Shown in pieces: positions 8,447 to 16,543 of a stretch of 64,000 nucleotides of DNA; positions within the stretch are counted from its first letter, which is position 1; each line of letters begins with the position of its first letter. The stretch covers positions 62,001 to 126,000 of the forward strand of contig QGHH01000006.1 in the NCBI GenBank assembly GCA_003640645.1. Reading direction: 5' to 3'. Under the pieces are notes generated by a model. The model had not been told where the DNA came from and did no database searches. It saw nothing but the letters and a program-made list of their open reading frames with translations. The position numbers were made by a program, and so were the translations under genes. Source of the stretch: Fredinandcohnia aciditolerans. Lineage in GTDB: Bacteria; Bacillota; Bacilli; Bacillales; Bacillaceae_L.

Positions 8447-9148
8447 TTAATTCTGACGAGTATTTTTCGAAAATCCATCACGTGCGCGGTATTGCTGCGG
8501 TGCTCTTGTTGGATAACGCAACGGGAAGCTAAACATATGCACAAGCTTTGTAAATGGAATAGATGCAAATAATAGAAAAGACAAAAGAACGTGCACTTTA
8601 AATAATGTCGGAACTCCGAGCATTAATTCAGGCTGTGGATTTAATGTGAATAAACTTCGAAACCATGGCCCAATCGAAATTCGGTATTCATAAGCTGCTA
8701 CTGTTGTATTGTAGACGATTGTCATATATGTACCCAAACCGGCTATAAGTAACAATAGAATGATTGTAAAATAACTACCCGCTGATGTATGAACTTGGAC
8801 TCGTTCAATGACAAACTTTCGAATTAAAAATAAGAGCAATCCGAGGACAACCATCAGTCCTGCAAACCCTCCACCTACTATCGCAAATAGGTGGTATGTG
8901 TGGTCATCCACTCCAATCGCGTTGTAGAATTCAAGCGGAATCAACATCCCCATCACATGACCGATAAAGGCAAAGATAATCCCGTAGTGGAATATAACGG
9001 AAGCATAACGTAACCACTTTTTCTCAAAAATCTCCGTTGATGGCGCTGTCCAGCTCTTCCCTCGAAACACGAAGCGATAAAATGTCCCTACTACAAGGAT
9101 CGCAATGCATATATAAGGATAGGCCGTCCACCAGAAGTGTAATTCCAT
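8447..9148 (-). CDS. narI: Respiratory nitrate reductase gamma subunit (cytochrome b)
   Basis: 233 aa integral membrane protein that takes electrons from menaquinol and passes them through two b haems to NarH. Five hydrophobic helices are visible. The four haem-ligand histidines are present in FHYG and GHVMG (helix 2) and in VHVLL and VHMFS (helix 5). ATG with AAAGGGGG upstream. Last gene of the narGHJI operon, but separated from narJ by 183 bp full of DnaA-box sequences, whereas narJ and narI are normally adjacent. Followed directly by a terminator. Confidence 0.96.
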   Translation of the reverse strand: MELHFWWTAYPYICIAILVVGTFYRFVFRGKSWTAPSTEIFEKKWLRYASVIFHYGIIFAFIGHVMGMLIPLEFYNAIGVDDHTYHLFAIVGGGFAGLMVVLGLLLFLIRKFVIERVQVHTSAGSYFTIILLLLIAGLGTYMTIVYNTTVAAYEYRISIGPWFRSLFTLNPQPELMLGVPTLFKVHVLLSFLLFASIPFTKLVHMFSFPLRYPTRAPQQYRARDGFSKNTRQN

Positions 9149-9183
9149 CTAATGACCCCCTTTCAACAAATTGTGGTATATAC

Positions 9184-9319
9184 TTATCCACATAAGAACA
9201 TTTGTTTTCCACAACCTGTGGATCCTTTTGTGGATAGTGATGAGCGTTTTTCATTTTTATTTTTCCACAATATCCACGTTATCCACAGAAAAGCATCGAA
9301 CTTATCCACATCATCCACA
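9184..9319. promoter_or_regulatory. Cluster of DnaA-box sequences between narJ and narI
   Basis: Three perfect TTATCCACA boxes (9184-9192, 9279-9287, 9302-9310) and five near matches (TTTTCCACA at 9205 and 9261, TCATCCACA at 9311, and inverted TGTGGATCC at 9217 and TGTGGATAG at 9229), plus ATATCCACG at about 9270. All lie within 136 bp. TTATCCACA is the consensus binding site of the replication initiator DnaA. No open frame of substance uses this gap. Clusters of this kind away from oriC are known in B. subtilis to bind DnaA and restrain initiation; function here is inferred. Confidence 0.75.
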
Positions 9320-9331
9320 AGTTATGAACAT

Positions 9332-9934
9332 TTATTGATAAAGCATTGGATATGGAAGCTCTTCTAAGTCTGCTTCCTCACGCTGATTTTCCAGCAATGT
9401 GATCTCTTCTGCTTCTGGAGCTTCAAAGACAAACATCATTAACAAGTCCACAATCAGGTGGTATGGATTTGAATCGAATAGGTTTTTGTGGATTTGATCA
9501 ACCGCAAAAGCTAAGCGGCGATATAATCGTTTAAAATTCTCACCATCTGGAGCATGAGCTATTAGCTCAAATAACATCGGGATATAATCCACAATCTCCT
9601 GCCCGTGATATTCAAACCCACCTTCGACAATTAACTTTTGGAGCTTAATTAAGGCTGCTCCACGTTTTCTGCTATCACCTAATTCATGGGCTGTTAAATA
9701 AAGACCTGTTTTATCCTTATAATCGAAGGTTTCTACATAGAGCTCCTGTAATTCTAATAATGGCATCTTAAAAAGTGGTGCAACCCTTTCTAAGACTTCA
9801 TTTCTCATTTTTACTGAGCCAACTTCTGCTCTCACATATTCCTCAATTTCCGGATACCCTTCGTGAAGGGTTTTATCCGGATAATCGAGAATTCGTGACA
9901 TGATCATTAATATTGCTTTTGCTTCATTGGTCAT
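9332..9934 (-). CDS. narJ: Nitrate reductase assembly chaperone (delta subunit)
   Basis: 200 aa cytoplasmic chaperone of the NarJ/TorD-like family that holds apo-NarGH until the molybdenum cofactor is inserted. The N-terminal MSRILDYPDKTL block and the central YVETFDYKDKTGLYLTAHE block are characteristic of NarJ. Its start overlaps the narH stop by 4 bp, so it is translationally coupled to narH. The gap of 183 bp before narI is unusual for this operon. Confidence 0.95.
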   Translation of the reverse strand: MTNEAKAILMIMSRILDYPDKTLHEGYPEIEEYVRAEVGSVKMRNEVLERVAPLFKMPLLELQELYVETFDYKDKTGLYLTAHELGDSRKRGAALIKLQKLIVEGGFEYHGQEIVDYIPMLFELIAHAPDGENFKRLYRRLAFAVDQIHKNLFDSNPYHLIVDLLMMFVFEAPEAEEITLLENQREEADLEELPYPMLYQ

Positions 9935-11433
9935 TGATTTCCACTTCTTTCAAATGGATAAGTCACCATTCCTTCAGGTGGTGCTAAATCCTCAATACTA
10001 CATGCGCCTTGTTTGTAATGGAGGTCTTCATCCATTTCACGACGACCCGTCGGAATAACGAAGCGTTCATTGTATTTTGCTACACCCAATAGGCGTTGCA
10101 TTTCTTCAAGCTCCTCAACAGTTGTATTTGCTTCTTTTAGAAGCTTCGATTTCTTCACTTCGTCAATTCCCCCAACTGTTTTGGCACGCATATGAACACG
10201 CATAGCTGCCATTTTAAGTAACACTCGGCGAATGACATTCGTATCGTCAGCTGATAAAATCGACGCTAAATACTCCATCGGAATTCTCATATCATCAACT
10301 GCTGGAATATATCCGTCTGCACTTAAGCCATTCTCATTTGTAATGTGGTTCATGATCGGACTAAGTGGCGGAACATACCACACCATCGGCATTGTGCGAT
10401 ATTCAGGATGCAACGGTAACGCAATTTTCCACTTCATTGCCATTTTATATACCGGTGATTCCTGCGCACTCTTGATCCAGCTTGCATTAATACCTTGCTC
10501 TTTTGCTTTTTCAATTACTTCTGGATCAAATGGGTCTAAAAAGACAGAGAGCTGTGATTCATATAAGTCTTTCGGGTCTTCAACGGATGCAGCTTCCTTT
10601 ACACGGTCAGCATCATATAAAACAACCCCAATATAACGGATACGTCCAACACATGTTTCTGAACAAATTGTTGGAAGACCAGCTTCTGTTCGTGGGTAAC
10701 AGAAATTACACTTCTCCGCTTTGTGTGTGTTCCAGTTATAGTACACCTTATGATAAGGGCAACCATTCATACAAAAACGCCAGCCACGGCATGCATCTTG
10801 GTCAACAAGAACAATACCATCTTCATCCCTTTTATACAGCGCACCTGATGGACAGGACGCAACACAGGATGGATTCAAACAGTGCTCACAAATCCGCGGC
10901 AAATACATCATGAATGTTTTTTCATATTCCATGGCAATATGCTCTTGAAGCTTTTGCACGTTAGGGTCCATCGGGACGACCTCACTACCTCCGGCAAGGT
11001 CATCATCCCAGTTCGGCCCCCATTCCGGCTTATCAATGTATTTTCCGGTGATCATTGATTTTGGTCGTGCTACAGGGATGTTTTCCCCTTTTTTTGCATT
11101 ATGCAGATGTTCAAAATCGTAAGTCCATGGCTCATAAAAATCATCAAGCTCTGCCATGTTTGGATTGTAAAAAATGTTTGCAAGTTTGGAAATTGGACCA
11201 CCGGCTCGTAGGTGTAGTTTTCCATTTCGTAATGTCCAACCACCTTTATAGCGATCTGTATTTTCCCATTCTTTCGGGTACCCTGGTCCTGGACGTGTTT
11301 CAACGTTGTTAAACCAGACGTACTCCATACCCGGTCGATTCGTCCATACATTTTTACATGTGACAGAACAAGTATGACAGCCAATACACTTATCTAAGTG
11401 CATGACCATTGCCACTTGTGCTTTAATTCTCAA
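9931..11433 (-). CDS. narH: Respiratory nitrate reductase beta subunit
   Basis: 500 aa iron-sulphur subunit relaying electrons from NarI haems to NarG. Four cysteine groups are visible: CIGCHTCSVTC near residue 16, CEHCLNPSCVASC near residue 184, CRGWRFCMNGC near residue 217, where Trp replaces a Cys and marks the [3Fe-4S] cluster as in other NarH, and CNFCYPRTEAGLPTICSETC near residue 244. It overlaps narG by 11 bp and narJ by 4 bp. Cytoplasmic face of the membrane. Confidence 0.97.
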   Translation of the reverse strand: MRIKAQVAMVMHLDKCIGCHTCSVTCKNVWTNRPGMEYVWFNNVETRPGPGYPKEWENTDRYKGGWTLRNGKLHLRAGGPISKLANIFYNPNMAELDDFYEPWTYDFEHLHNAKKGENIPVARPKSMITGKYIDKPEWGPNWDDDLAGGSEVVPMDPNVQKLQEHIAMEYEKTFMMYLPRICEHCLNPSCVASCPSGALYKRDEDGIVLVDQDACRGWRFCMNGCPYHKVYYNWNTHKAEKCNFCYPRTEAGLPTICSETCVGRIRYIGVVLYDADRVKEAASVEDPKDLYESQLSVFLDPFDPEVIEKAKEQGINASWIKSAQESPVYKMAMKWKIALPLHPEYRTMPMVWYVPPLSPIMNHITNENGLSADGYIPAVDDMRIPMEYLASILSADDTNVIRRVLLKMAAMRVHMRAKTVGGIDEVKKSKLLKEANTTVEELEEMQRLLGVAKYNERFVIPTGRREMDEDLHYKQGACSIEDLAPPEGMVTYPFERSGNQ

Positions 11434-14400
11434 GCCAGTCGACCTCCTTTAATGGGCGAACAATTGTCAACGTATCTCTTTGGCTACCAGTTGGTCCATA
11501 ATAATTGAATCCATAGCTGAGCTGTGAATAACCACCAATCATATGTGTTGCCTTTGGATAAATTCTTGTCACGCTGTTATGTGTTCCACCACGATTTTTA
11601 TTGATTGTATTACCAGGTACACCCATAACCCGATCTTGAGCATGGTGCATATAGACGGCACCGCGAGGCATTCTGTACGTTAACACAGCCCTTGCTACGA
11701 CAGCACCGTTACGGTTGTATAACTCAATCCAGTCATTATCTTTAATGCCAATTTCAGCAGCATCCTCTTCATTCAACCAGACAACCTGCCAGCCTCTAAA
11801 TAGCTGGATCATGTTTCGGGTATCTGTGAACATCGTGTGAATCCCCCATTTTTGGTGGGGTGTCATGTAGCGAAGCGTTATCGACTTTCCGGTATTCTCA
11901 ACCTCTTTTTCCCCCTTTATAAAAGGACCTTTGTTAATTGGAGGAATATATAACGGAAGTCCTTCACCGTAGTCGAGCATTACTTCATGGTCTAAATAAA
12001 AGCTCTGTCGGCCGGTAAGTGTGTGCCAGGGAATGTGGTACTCTTTGTTAACTGTAAAAGGTGAGTAACGACGACCATCACTTTCAAGTCCACTCCAAAC
12101 CGGTGTTGAAAGGGTTTGTCTAGGCTGAATCGTTAGGGCATCTAATGTAAAGTCCTCTTCCTCACGCTCTTTTGCAATATGTTCAAGCTTTTTCCCAGTC
12201 TTTTGCTCCATTGATTTCCAGCCTTCAACAGCACGCTTACCATTCGTTGCTCCTGACATGAGAAGAATCGCATTAATGGCTTGCACATCTGTGTACAAGG
12301 ACGGGTAGCCTTTTCCAACTCCTTCATGTTTGGATGGTCCTAGACGATCAAGTAATGATTTGTATACTTTATCCCCAGGTATTTTTACACCTTTCGTTCC
12401 ATAACCATTTTTAATATTCGGTCCGACTGTTATCCACATGTCATACACATTTGGATAATCACGTTGCACATAATTAAAATTCGGCATTGTTTTTCCCGGA
12501 ATTCCCTCTACTTCACCCTTGCGCCAATCTTTCACTTTGCCAAATGGCTGAGCAATTTCATTGATCGTGTCATGAGCGAGTGGTGAAATGACAAGATCCT
12601 CTTGGGCCGGCAGATGCTCTTTTGCAAGTTCGGAAAAAGCCTTTGCTATTTCGCGGAAGGCATCCCAGTCACTTCTTGTATCCCAAGGTGGACTTATTGC
12701 CGCGTTAAATGGATGTACAAATGGATGTAAATCCGTGGTACTGATATCCTGCTTTTCATACCATGTCGCAGCAGGTAGGATGATGTCAGAGAACAATCCT
12801 GAACTTGTCATCCGAAAATCCATACTCACGAAAAGATCTGTTTTTCCTTCCGGCGGTTTTTCGGAAAGCTTAACATCCTTAGGTTGCCACGACTGTTCAG
12901 GATCCGATAACACCGTATCCTTTGAACCAATCAAGTGCTTTACAAAATACTCATGGCCTTTTCCGCTGTCCCCTAATAAATTGGAGCGCCAATTAAAGAA
13001 GACTCTTGGAAAATTTCGTGGATCGTTCGGATTTTCCATGGCAAACTCTAGGTTTCCATCGACCAACTGTTTTGCAATATACTCCGTTACAGCCTTGTCA
13101 TCACTATGTTTTGCACGAGCATCCTTCATGACATCAAGCGTGTTTTGTGACAAGGACGGGAAGCTTGGTAACCACCCTAAGCGTGCAGACAGCGCATTAA
13201 AATCAGCCGGATGCATATTTGAATACTGGCTACCCCAGTCCGTTTCTCTTTCATCAAAGTCATATTCATAGCGGAACTGCTCCGTTGCAAAATAGAAAAA
13301 AGATGTTCCGTTCATAAAACGCGGCGCTTTTACCCAGTCATTGGCAAATGCAATTTGAGAGAAGCCCTCTAACGGACGCACCTTCTCCTGTCCAACATAG
13401 TGAGCCCAACCTCCACCATTCACACCTTGTGAACCTGTAAGTAAAACTAGATTTAATATGGAGCGATAGATTTGATCACTATGAAACCAGTGATTTGTAC
13501 CTCCACCCATTGCAATCATCGACTTACCTTGTGTTAATGCCGCATTTTCAGCAAATTCACGCGCAACTTGGATGACGTGTTCCTTTTTCACACCTGTAAT
13601 ACTTTCTTGCCAAGCAGGTGTGTAGGGTCTTGCCGTATCATTATAGTCAGTCGGATAGTCCCCCTTTAACCCACGGTTTATACCAGTATGTGCGAGCATC
13701 AAGTCATAAACAGTTGTTACAATCAACTCATTACCAGATTGGTCCTTCATACGTTTGATTGGAACACCGCGCTCAATTTTTCCGCCCTCTTTTTCTGCAA
13801 AATAAGGGAACTCTACCATCGCTACTTCGTCGCAAGTCTTAATAAAGCTAAGCTTTGGATTAATGCTTGTGCCGTCTTCTGTTGTCATATCAAGATTCCA
13901 TTTCGAGCTACTATCCCATCTGAATCCTTGACTTCCATTTGGCACGGCGATTTGATTTGAGTTCTCGTCCCAAACGACTGTCTTCCATTCACCAAGCTCG
14001 TGTTCAGTGGAAAAATCAGATGCACGCAGGAACCGGTCTGAACGATAGTTCTCTCCTTTTTTAGTAAGGGTAATCAGAAACGGTAAATCTGTGTATTGCT
14101 TCGCATAATCACGGAAATAAGGTGTTTCTTTATCGACATAAAATTCTTTTAAAATGACATGAGTCATAGCCATTGCAAGTGCCCCATCTGTCCCTGCTTT
14201 GGCAGGCAACCAGATATCAGCGAACTTATCATACTCCGCATAGTCTGGACTTACTCCAACTACTTTCGTTCCGTTATAGCGTGCTTCCACCATAAAATGT
14301 GCGTCAGGGGTTCTTGTTTGCGGAATATTAGTACCCCAGATAATGAAATATTTCGTATTGTACCAGTCACCGCTTTCTGGCACGTCAGTTTGATCGCCCC

Positions 14401-15109
14401 AAACCTGTGGAGATGCTGGCGGCAAATCTGCATACCAATCATAGAAACTTAGAATGGTTCCACCGATTAGCGATAAGAATCTTGTTCCACCTGAATAACT
14501 CACCATCGACATCGCTGGAATCGGGCTAAAACCTACTACCCGGTCGGGACCATATTTTTTAATCGTATAAATGGTCGATGCTGCAATCATTTGGCATATA
14601 TCTTTCCAATTTCCTCTTACGAAACCACCTCTACCGCGTGCGGATACGTATGATTGACGTTTTTCAGGATTGGTGACGATATTTTCCCATGCTTGTACAG
14701 GGTTGTCCGCTTTATTAAGCTCATCCTTCCAAAGAGCGAGAAGGTCACCACGTATATATGGATATTTCACCCGAGTAGGGCTGTATGTATACCATGAAAA
14801 GCTAGCACCACGTGGGCATCCGCGGGGCTCGTAATCTGGGAAATCATCACCAGTAGATGGATAGTCTGTTTGCTGAGTTTCATAGGCAATGATTCCATCC
14901 TTCACATGGATCTTCCAGCTACATGAACCTGTACAGTTCACCCCGTGTGTGGAACGGACGATCTTATCATATGCCCAGCGATTGCGATAAATTGATTCCC
15001 AGTCACGCGGGCGTGGATTTTCTTCTGTCCAACCATCGTTTATACGCTCTCCACGCACTAAATGCTTTAGCGAGTGGAAGAGACTATTCTGTTTTGCCAA
15101 AGTCTCCAT
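11423..15109 (-). CDS. narG: Respiratory nitrate reductase alpha subunit (Mo-bisMGD)
   Basis: 1228 aa catalytic subunit reducing nitrate to nitrite at the cytoplasmic face. The FS0 cluster ligands are His55-x3-Cys59-x3-Cys63 and Cys98. The DLPPASPQVWGDQTDVPES block contains the aspartate that ligates molybdenum in membrane-bound Nar enzymes. Full length for the family with no frame breaks. ATG preceded by AAAGGGAAGGG. The start lies inside the last codons of a 97-codon gene (26 bp overlap), so translation is probably coupled to that gene. First enzyme gene of narGHJI. Confidence 0.97.
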   Translation of the reverse strand: METLAKQNSLFHSLKHLVRGERINDGWTEENPRPRDWESIYRNRWAYDKIVRSTHGVNCTGSCSWKIHVKDGIIAYETQQTDYPSTGDDFPDYEPRGCPRGASFSWYTYSPTRVKYPYIRGDLLALWKDELNKADNPVQAWENIVTNPEKRQSYVSARGRGGFVRGNWKDICQMIAASTIYTIKKYGPDRVVGFSPIPAMSMVSYSGGTRFLSLIGGTILSFYDWYADLPPASPQVWGDQTDVPESGDWYNTKYFIIWGTNIPQTRTPDAHFMVEARYNGTKVVGVSPDYAEYDKFADIWLPAKAGTDGALAMAMTHVILKEFYVDKETPYFRDYAKQYTDLPFLITLTKKGENYRSDRFLRASDFSTEHELGEWKTVVWDENSNQIAVPNGSQGFRWDSSSKWNLDMTTEDGTSINPKLSFIKTCDEVAMVEFPYFAEKEGGKIERGVPIKRMKDQSGNELIVTTVYDLMLAHTGINRGLKGDYPTDYNDTARPYTPAWQESITGVKKEHVIQVAREFAENAALTQGKSMIAMGGGTNHWFHSDQIYRSILNLVLLTGSQGVNGGGWAHYVGQEKVRPLEGFSQIAFANDWVKAPRFMNGTSFFYFATEQFRYEYDFDERETDWGSQYSNMHPADFNALSARLGWLPSFPSLSQNTLDVMKDARAKHSDDKAVTEYIAKQLVDGNLEFAMENPNDPRNFPRVFFNWRSNLLGDSGKGHEYFVKHLIGSKDTVLSDPEQSWQPKDVKLSEKPPEGKTDLFVSMDFRMTSSGLFSDIILPAATWYEKQDISTTDLHPFVHPFNAAISPPWDTRSDWDAFREIAKAFSELAKEHLPAQEDLVISPLAHDTINEIAQPFGKVKDWRKGEVEGIPGKTMPNFNYVQRDYPNVYDMWITVGPNIKNGYGTKGVKIPGDKVYKSLLDRLGPSKHEGVGKGYPSLYTDVQAINAILLMSGATNGKRAVEGWKSMEQKTGKKLEHIAKEREEEDFTLDALTIQPRQTLSTPVWSGLESDGRRYSPFTVNKEYHIPWHTLTGRQSFYLDHEVMLDYGEGLPLYIPPINKGPFIKGEKEVENTGKSITLRYMTPHQKWGIHTMFTDTRNMIQLFRGWQVVWLNEEDAAEIGIKDNDWIELYNRNGAVVARAVLTYRMPRGAVYMHHAQDRVMGVPGNTINKNRGGTHNSVTRIYPKATHMIGGYSQLSYGFNYYGPTGSQRDTLTIVRPLKEVDWLEN

Positions 15110-15377
15110 CCCTTCCCTTTAGAATATTTGCTAATGGGTTAAAATCTTCACCCACTAACCTGAAGCTTTGCGTTCCTGCTTGGAATTCTTCGAGGAAGAC
15201 TTTCCAGCTTGATGCATTTGCTGCGGCGAGAATAAGTCGCTGAAGTGTACTAATATCTTGAATTTGATAGATTTCTTCAATGATTTTTCCAGGGATGTCA
15301 CCAAATCTCATTCTTAGAACAGCAATCAAATCTTCCCGATCATCAATTAACAGTACGTCATTCTCCATTGAAAACAA
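15084..15377 (-). CDS. Small protein of unknown function overlapping narG
   Basis: 97 codons from a TTG at 15375-15377 (GGAAGGGG 8 nt upstream); the in-frame ATG at 15368 is the alternative. The sequence IDDREDLIAVLRMRFGDIP...TLQRLILAAANASSWKVFLEEF resembles the short helical segment found at the C-terminus of Rpn/DUF4351-type proteins, but here it stands alone. No catalytic motif or membrane segment. It overlaps the narG start by 26 bp, an arrangement that would couple the two products. Function unknown; a role in Nar expression or assembly is a guess from position only. Confidence 0.65.
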   Translation of the reverse strand: MFSMENDVLLIDDREDLIAVLRMRFGDIPGKIIEEIYQIQDISTLQRLILAAANASSWKVFLEEFQAGTQSFRLVGEDFNPLANILKGRDGDFGKTE

Positions 15378-15467
15378 TCAATCAACCCCTTCCTTTTTTT
15401 AATTGAACCTATCACTCTTTGTTCCTTGAAGGTATTTGAGTCAGTAGAAATTTTTATACTAGTAGCT

Positions 15468-15779
15468 CTATAGTTTAATCATCTTGTAATAATCGGAAAT
15501 CAACTGATTCTTACATTTTTCTGCAGTTTCCTTAAAAAAGCTCGTAACCTCTTCATCCGGATTCTCTGCCTGTTCAAAACTTACAAAGCCTGTGACAGCT
15601 TGTGAAAATGATTCAGAGAATCGCAAAGTGAGCTCAAATCCTTTTTCCTGCTTCACAACCGTGGCATAGATGTCATAAGAATGAATTTTATATGCTAAAA
15701 GTGTTTCAACCATCTTCTTATATAAGTTGGGAGCCGCAAAACGCAGCATCTTTTCCTCAATTACATCTTTTTTACCCAT
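15468..15779 (-). CDS. Conserved-looking small soluble protein upstream of narG
   Basis: 103 aa, ATG with a purine-rich GAAAGGGGATG site just upstream. I do not recognise it. It is acidic to neutral, has no membrane segment, and contains alternating charged and hydrophobic residues with a block KIHSYDIYATVVKQEKGFELTLRFSE suggestive of an alpha/beta fold. One Cys (AEKCKNQL) near the end. It lies 39 bp after the hemerythrin-like gene and about 90 bp before the narG-overlapping gene on the same strand, so it is probably part of the nar transcription unit. Confidence 0.6.
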   Translation of the reverse strand: MGKKDVIEEKMLRFAAPNLYKKMVETLLAYKIHSYDIYATVVKQEKGFELTLRFSESFSQAVTGFVSFEQAENPDEEVTSFFKETAEKCKNQLISDYYKMIKL

Positions 15780-15818
15780 TTACATCCCCTTTCCTCTATT
15801 TCCTAATTTTTCATTTTA

Positions 15819-16244
15819 TTATTCGTTAGATGCTAGCAGTTTATTCATTTCATCATCATTATGAATTTCATCGATTATAATTAGGCTATCTAGTAGTGGA
15901 ATCATCCGGTAATCCGCTTCTTGTGTCTCAAGGCTTTTCTTCATCGTTGCAACTATGCGGCGCATTAAATCATGGTCACGGGTTAACTGATTCACTAGTT
16001 TTTCAAGTTTCGGGTTTTGTTCAATTATTTCTTTGTACAATCCTTCTTCTTCGGAATCCGCATGCTTGAGTGTTCTTGATTCCCAATGGTCAATTGCAAT
16101 CTCCGCCACTTGTAATGCTTTTTCCTTATCTCCTTGTTCAACACACTTTCTAAATAGATTTCTGAGCTCCTTCGCCTCATGAAGAGCCGCCTCGTGTATC
16201 GCTGAATGAGAATCTGTTTTTCGTAAACTTGGTCCTGTTGACAT
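15819..16244 (-). CDS. Hemerythrin-like HHE-domain protein
   Basis: About 141 aa from the ATG at 16242-16244, chosen because AAAGGATG lies 7 nt upstream; an ATG 9 nt earlier overlaps that site. The helical sequence has histidines spaced as in HHE cation-binding proteins: IHEAALHEAKEL near the N-terminus, DHWESRTLKHADSEEEGLY, TRDHDLMRRI and EIHNDDEMNKLL at the end. Such four-helix proteins bind a di-iron centre and act in O2, NO or iron handling. As first gene ahead of narGHJI it may sense or scavenge nitric oxide or oxygen; that role is inferred. Confidence 0.7.
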   Translation of the reverse strand: MSTGPSLRKTDSHSAIHEAALHEAKELRNLFRKCVEQGDKEKALQVAEIAIDHWESRTLKHADSEEEGLYKEIIEQNPKLEKLVNQLTRDHDLMRRIVATMKKSLETQEADYRMIPLLDSLIIIDEIHNDDEMNKLLASNE

Positions 16245-16254
16245 GACTATCATC

Positions 16255-16510
16255 CTTTCATCATTTACAAAAGATTATTTTTTCTTCCTTCATAATCCTT
16301 TCCATCTTAGTTCCCGTTAAACTTACTAGCTTATATTTTGCGAAAAATGTCATAATAATGGACTATCAGGATAGTTTGAATTGAGGAAAGGGGTATTTCG
16401 TCGGAATGGAGCTTATTTCGTAAATTGTGGATTTGCTTCTTATTTTGGATTTTGGCGTTTTATTTCGTGGATTTTTTTGATTTTTGGCGTTATAAAGTGG
16501 TTTCTATCAT
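16255..16510. other. Intergenic stretch between the nar unit and narK1, with T/G-rich repeats
   Basis: About 250 bp without a gene. The left part should contain the promoter of the nar unit, but I see no strong -35/-10 pair. From about 16385 the sequence is T- and G-rich with recurring TTATTTCGT, GTGGATTT and TTTGGCGTT words, a degenerate short repeat of unknown meaning. Confidence 0.4.
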
Positions 16511-16538
16511 AAAAAAAGCTGAGGTCTGCACCCCAGCT
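16511..16538 (-). terminator. Terminator of narK1
   Basis: On the minus strand AGCTGGGGT-GCAG-ACCTCAGCT (one mismatch) is followed by TTTTTTT, directly after the narK1 stop. Confidence 0.8.
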
Positions 16539-16543
16539 CTTTT

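Noticed and set aside
9024-9367. Short open frames on both strands over the narJ-narI gap
   Set aside because: They overlap narI or narJ heavily, have no ribosome site and mostly translate the DnaA boxes.
12588-13271. 227-codon open frame antisense to narG
   Set aside because: Lies wholly inside narG, has no ribosome site or recognisable domain; a by-product of narG codon use.
16339-16354. TGCGA-AAAATG-TCATA as an FNR box for the nar unit
   Set aside because: Two mismatches to the consensus and no -10 at the distance expected for FNR activation; the nar promoter could not be located with confidence.
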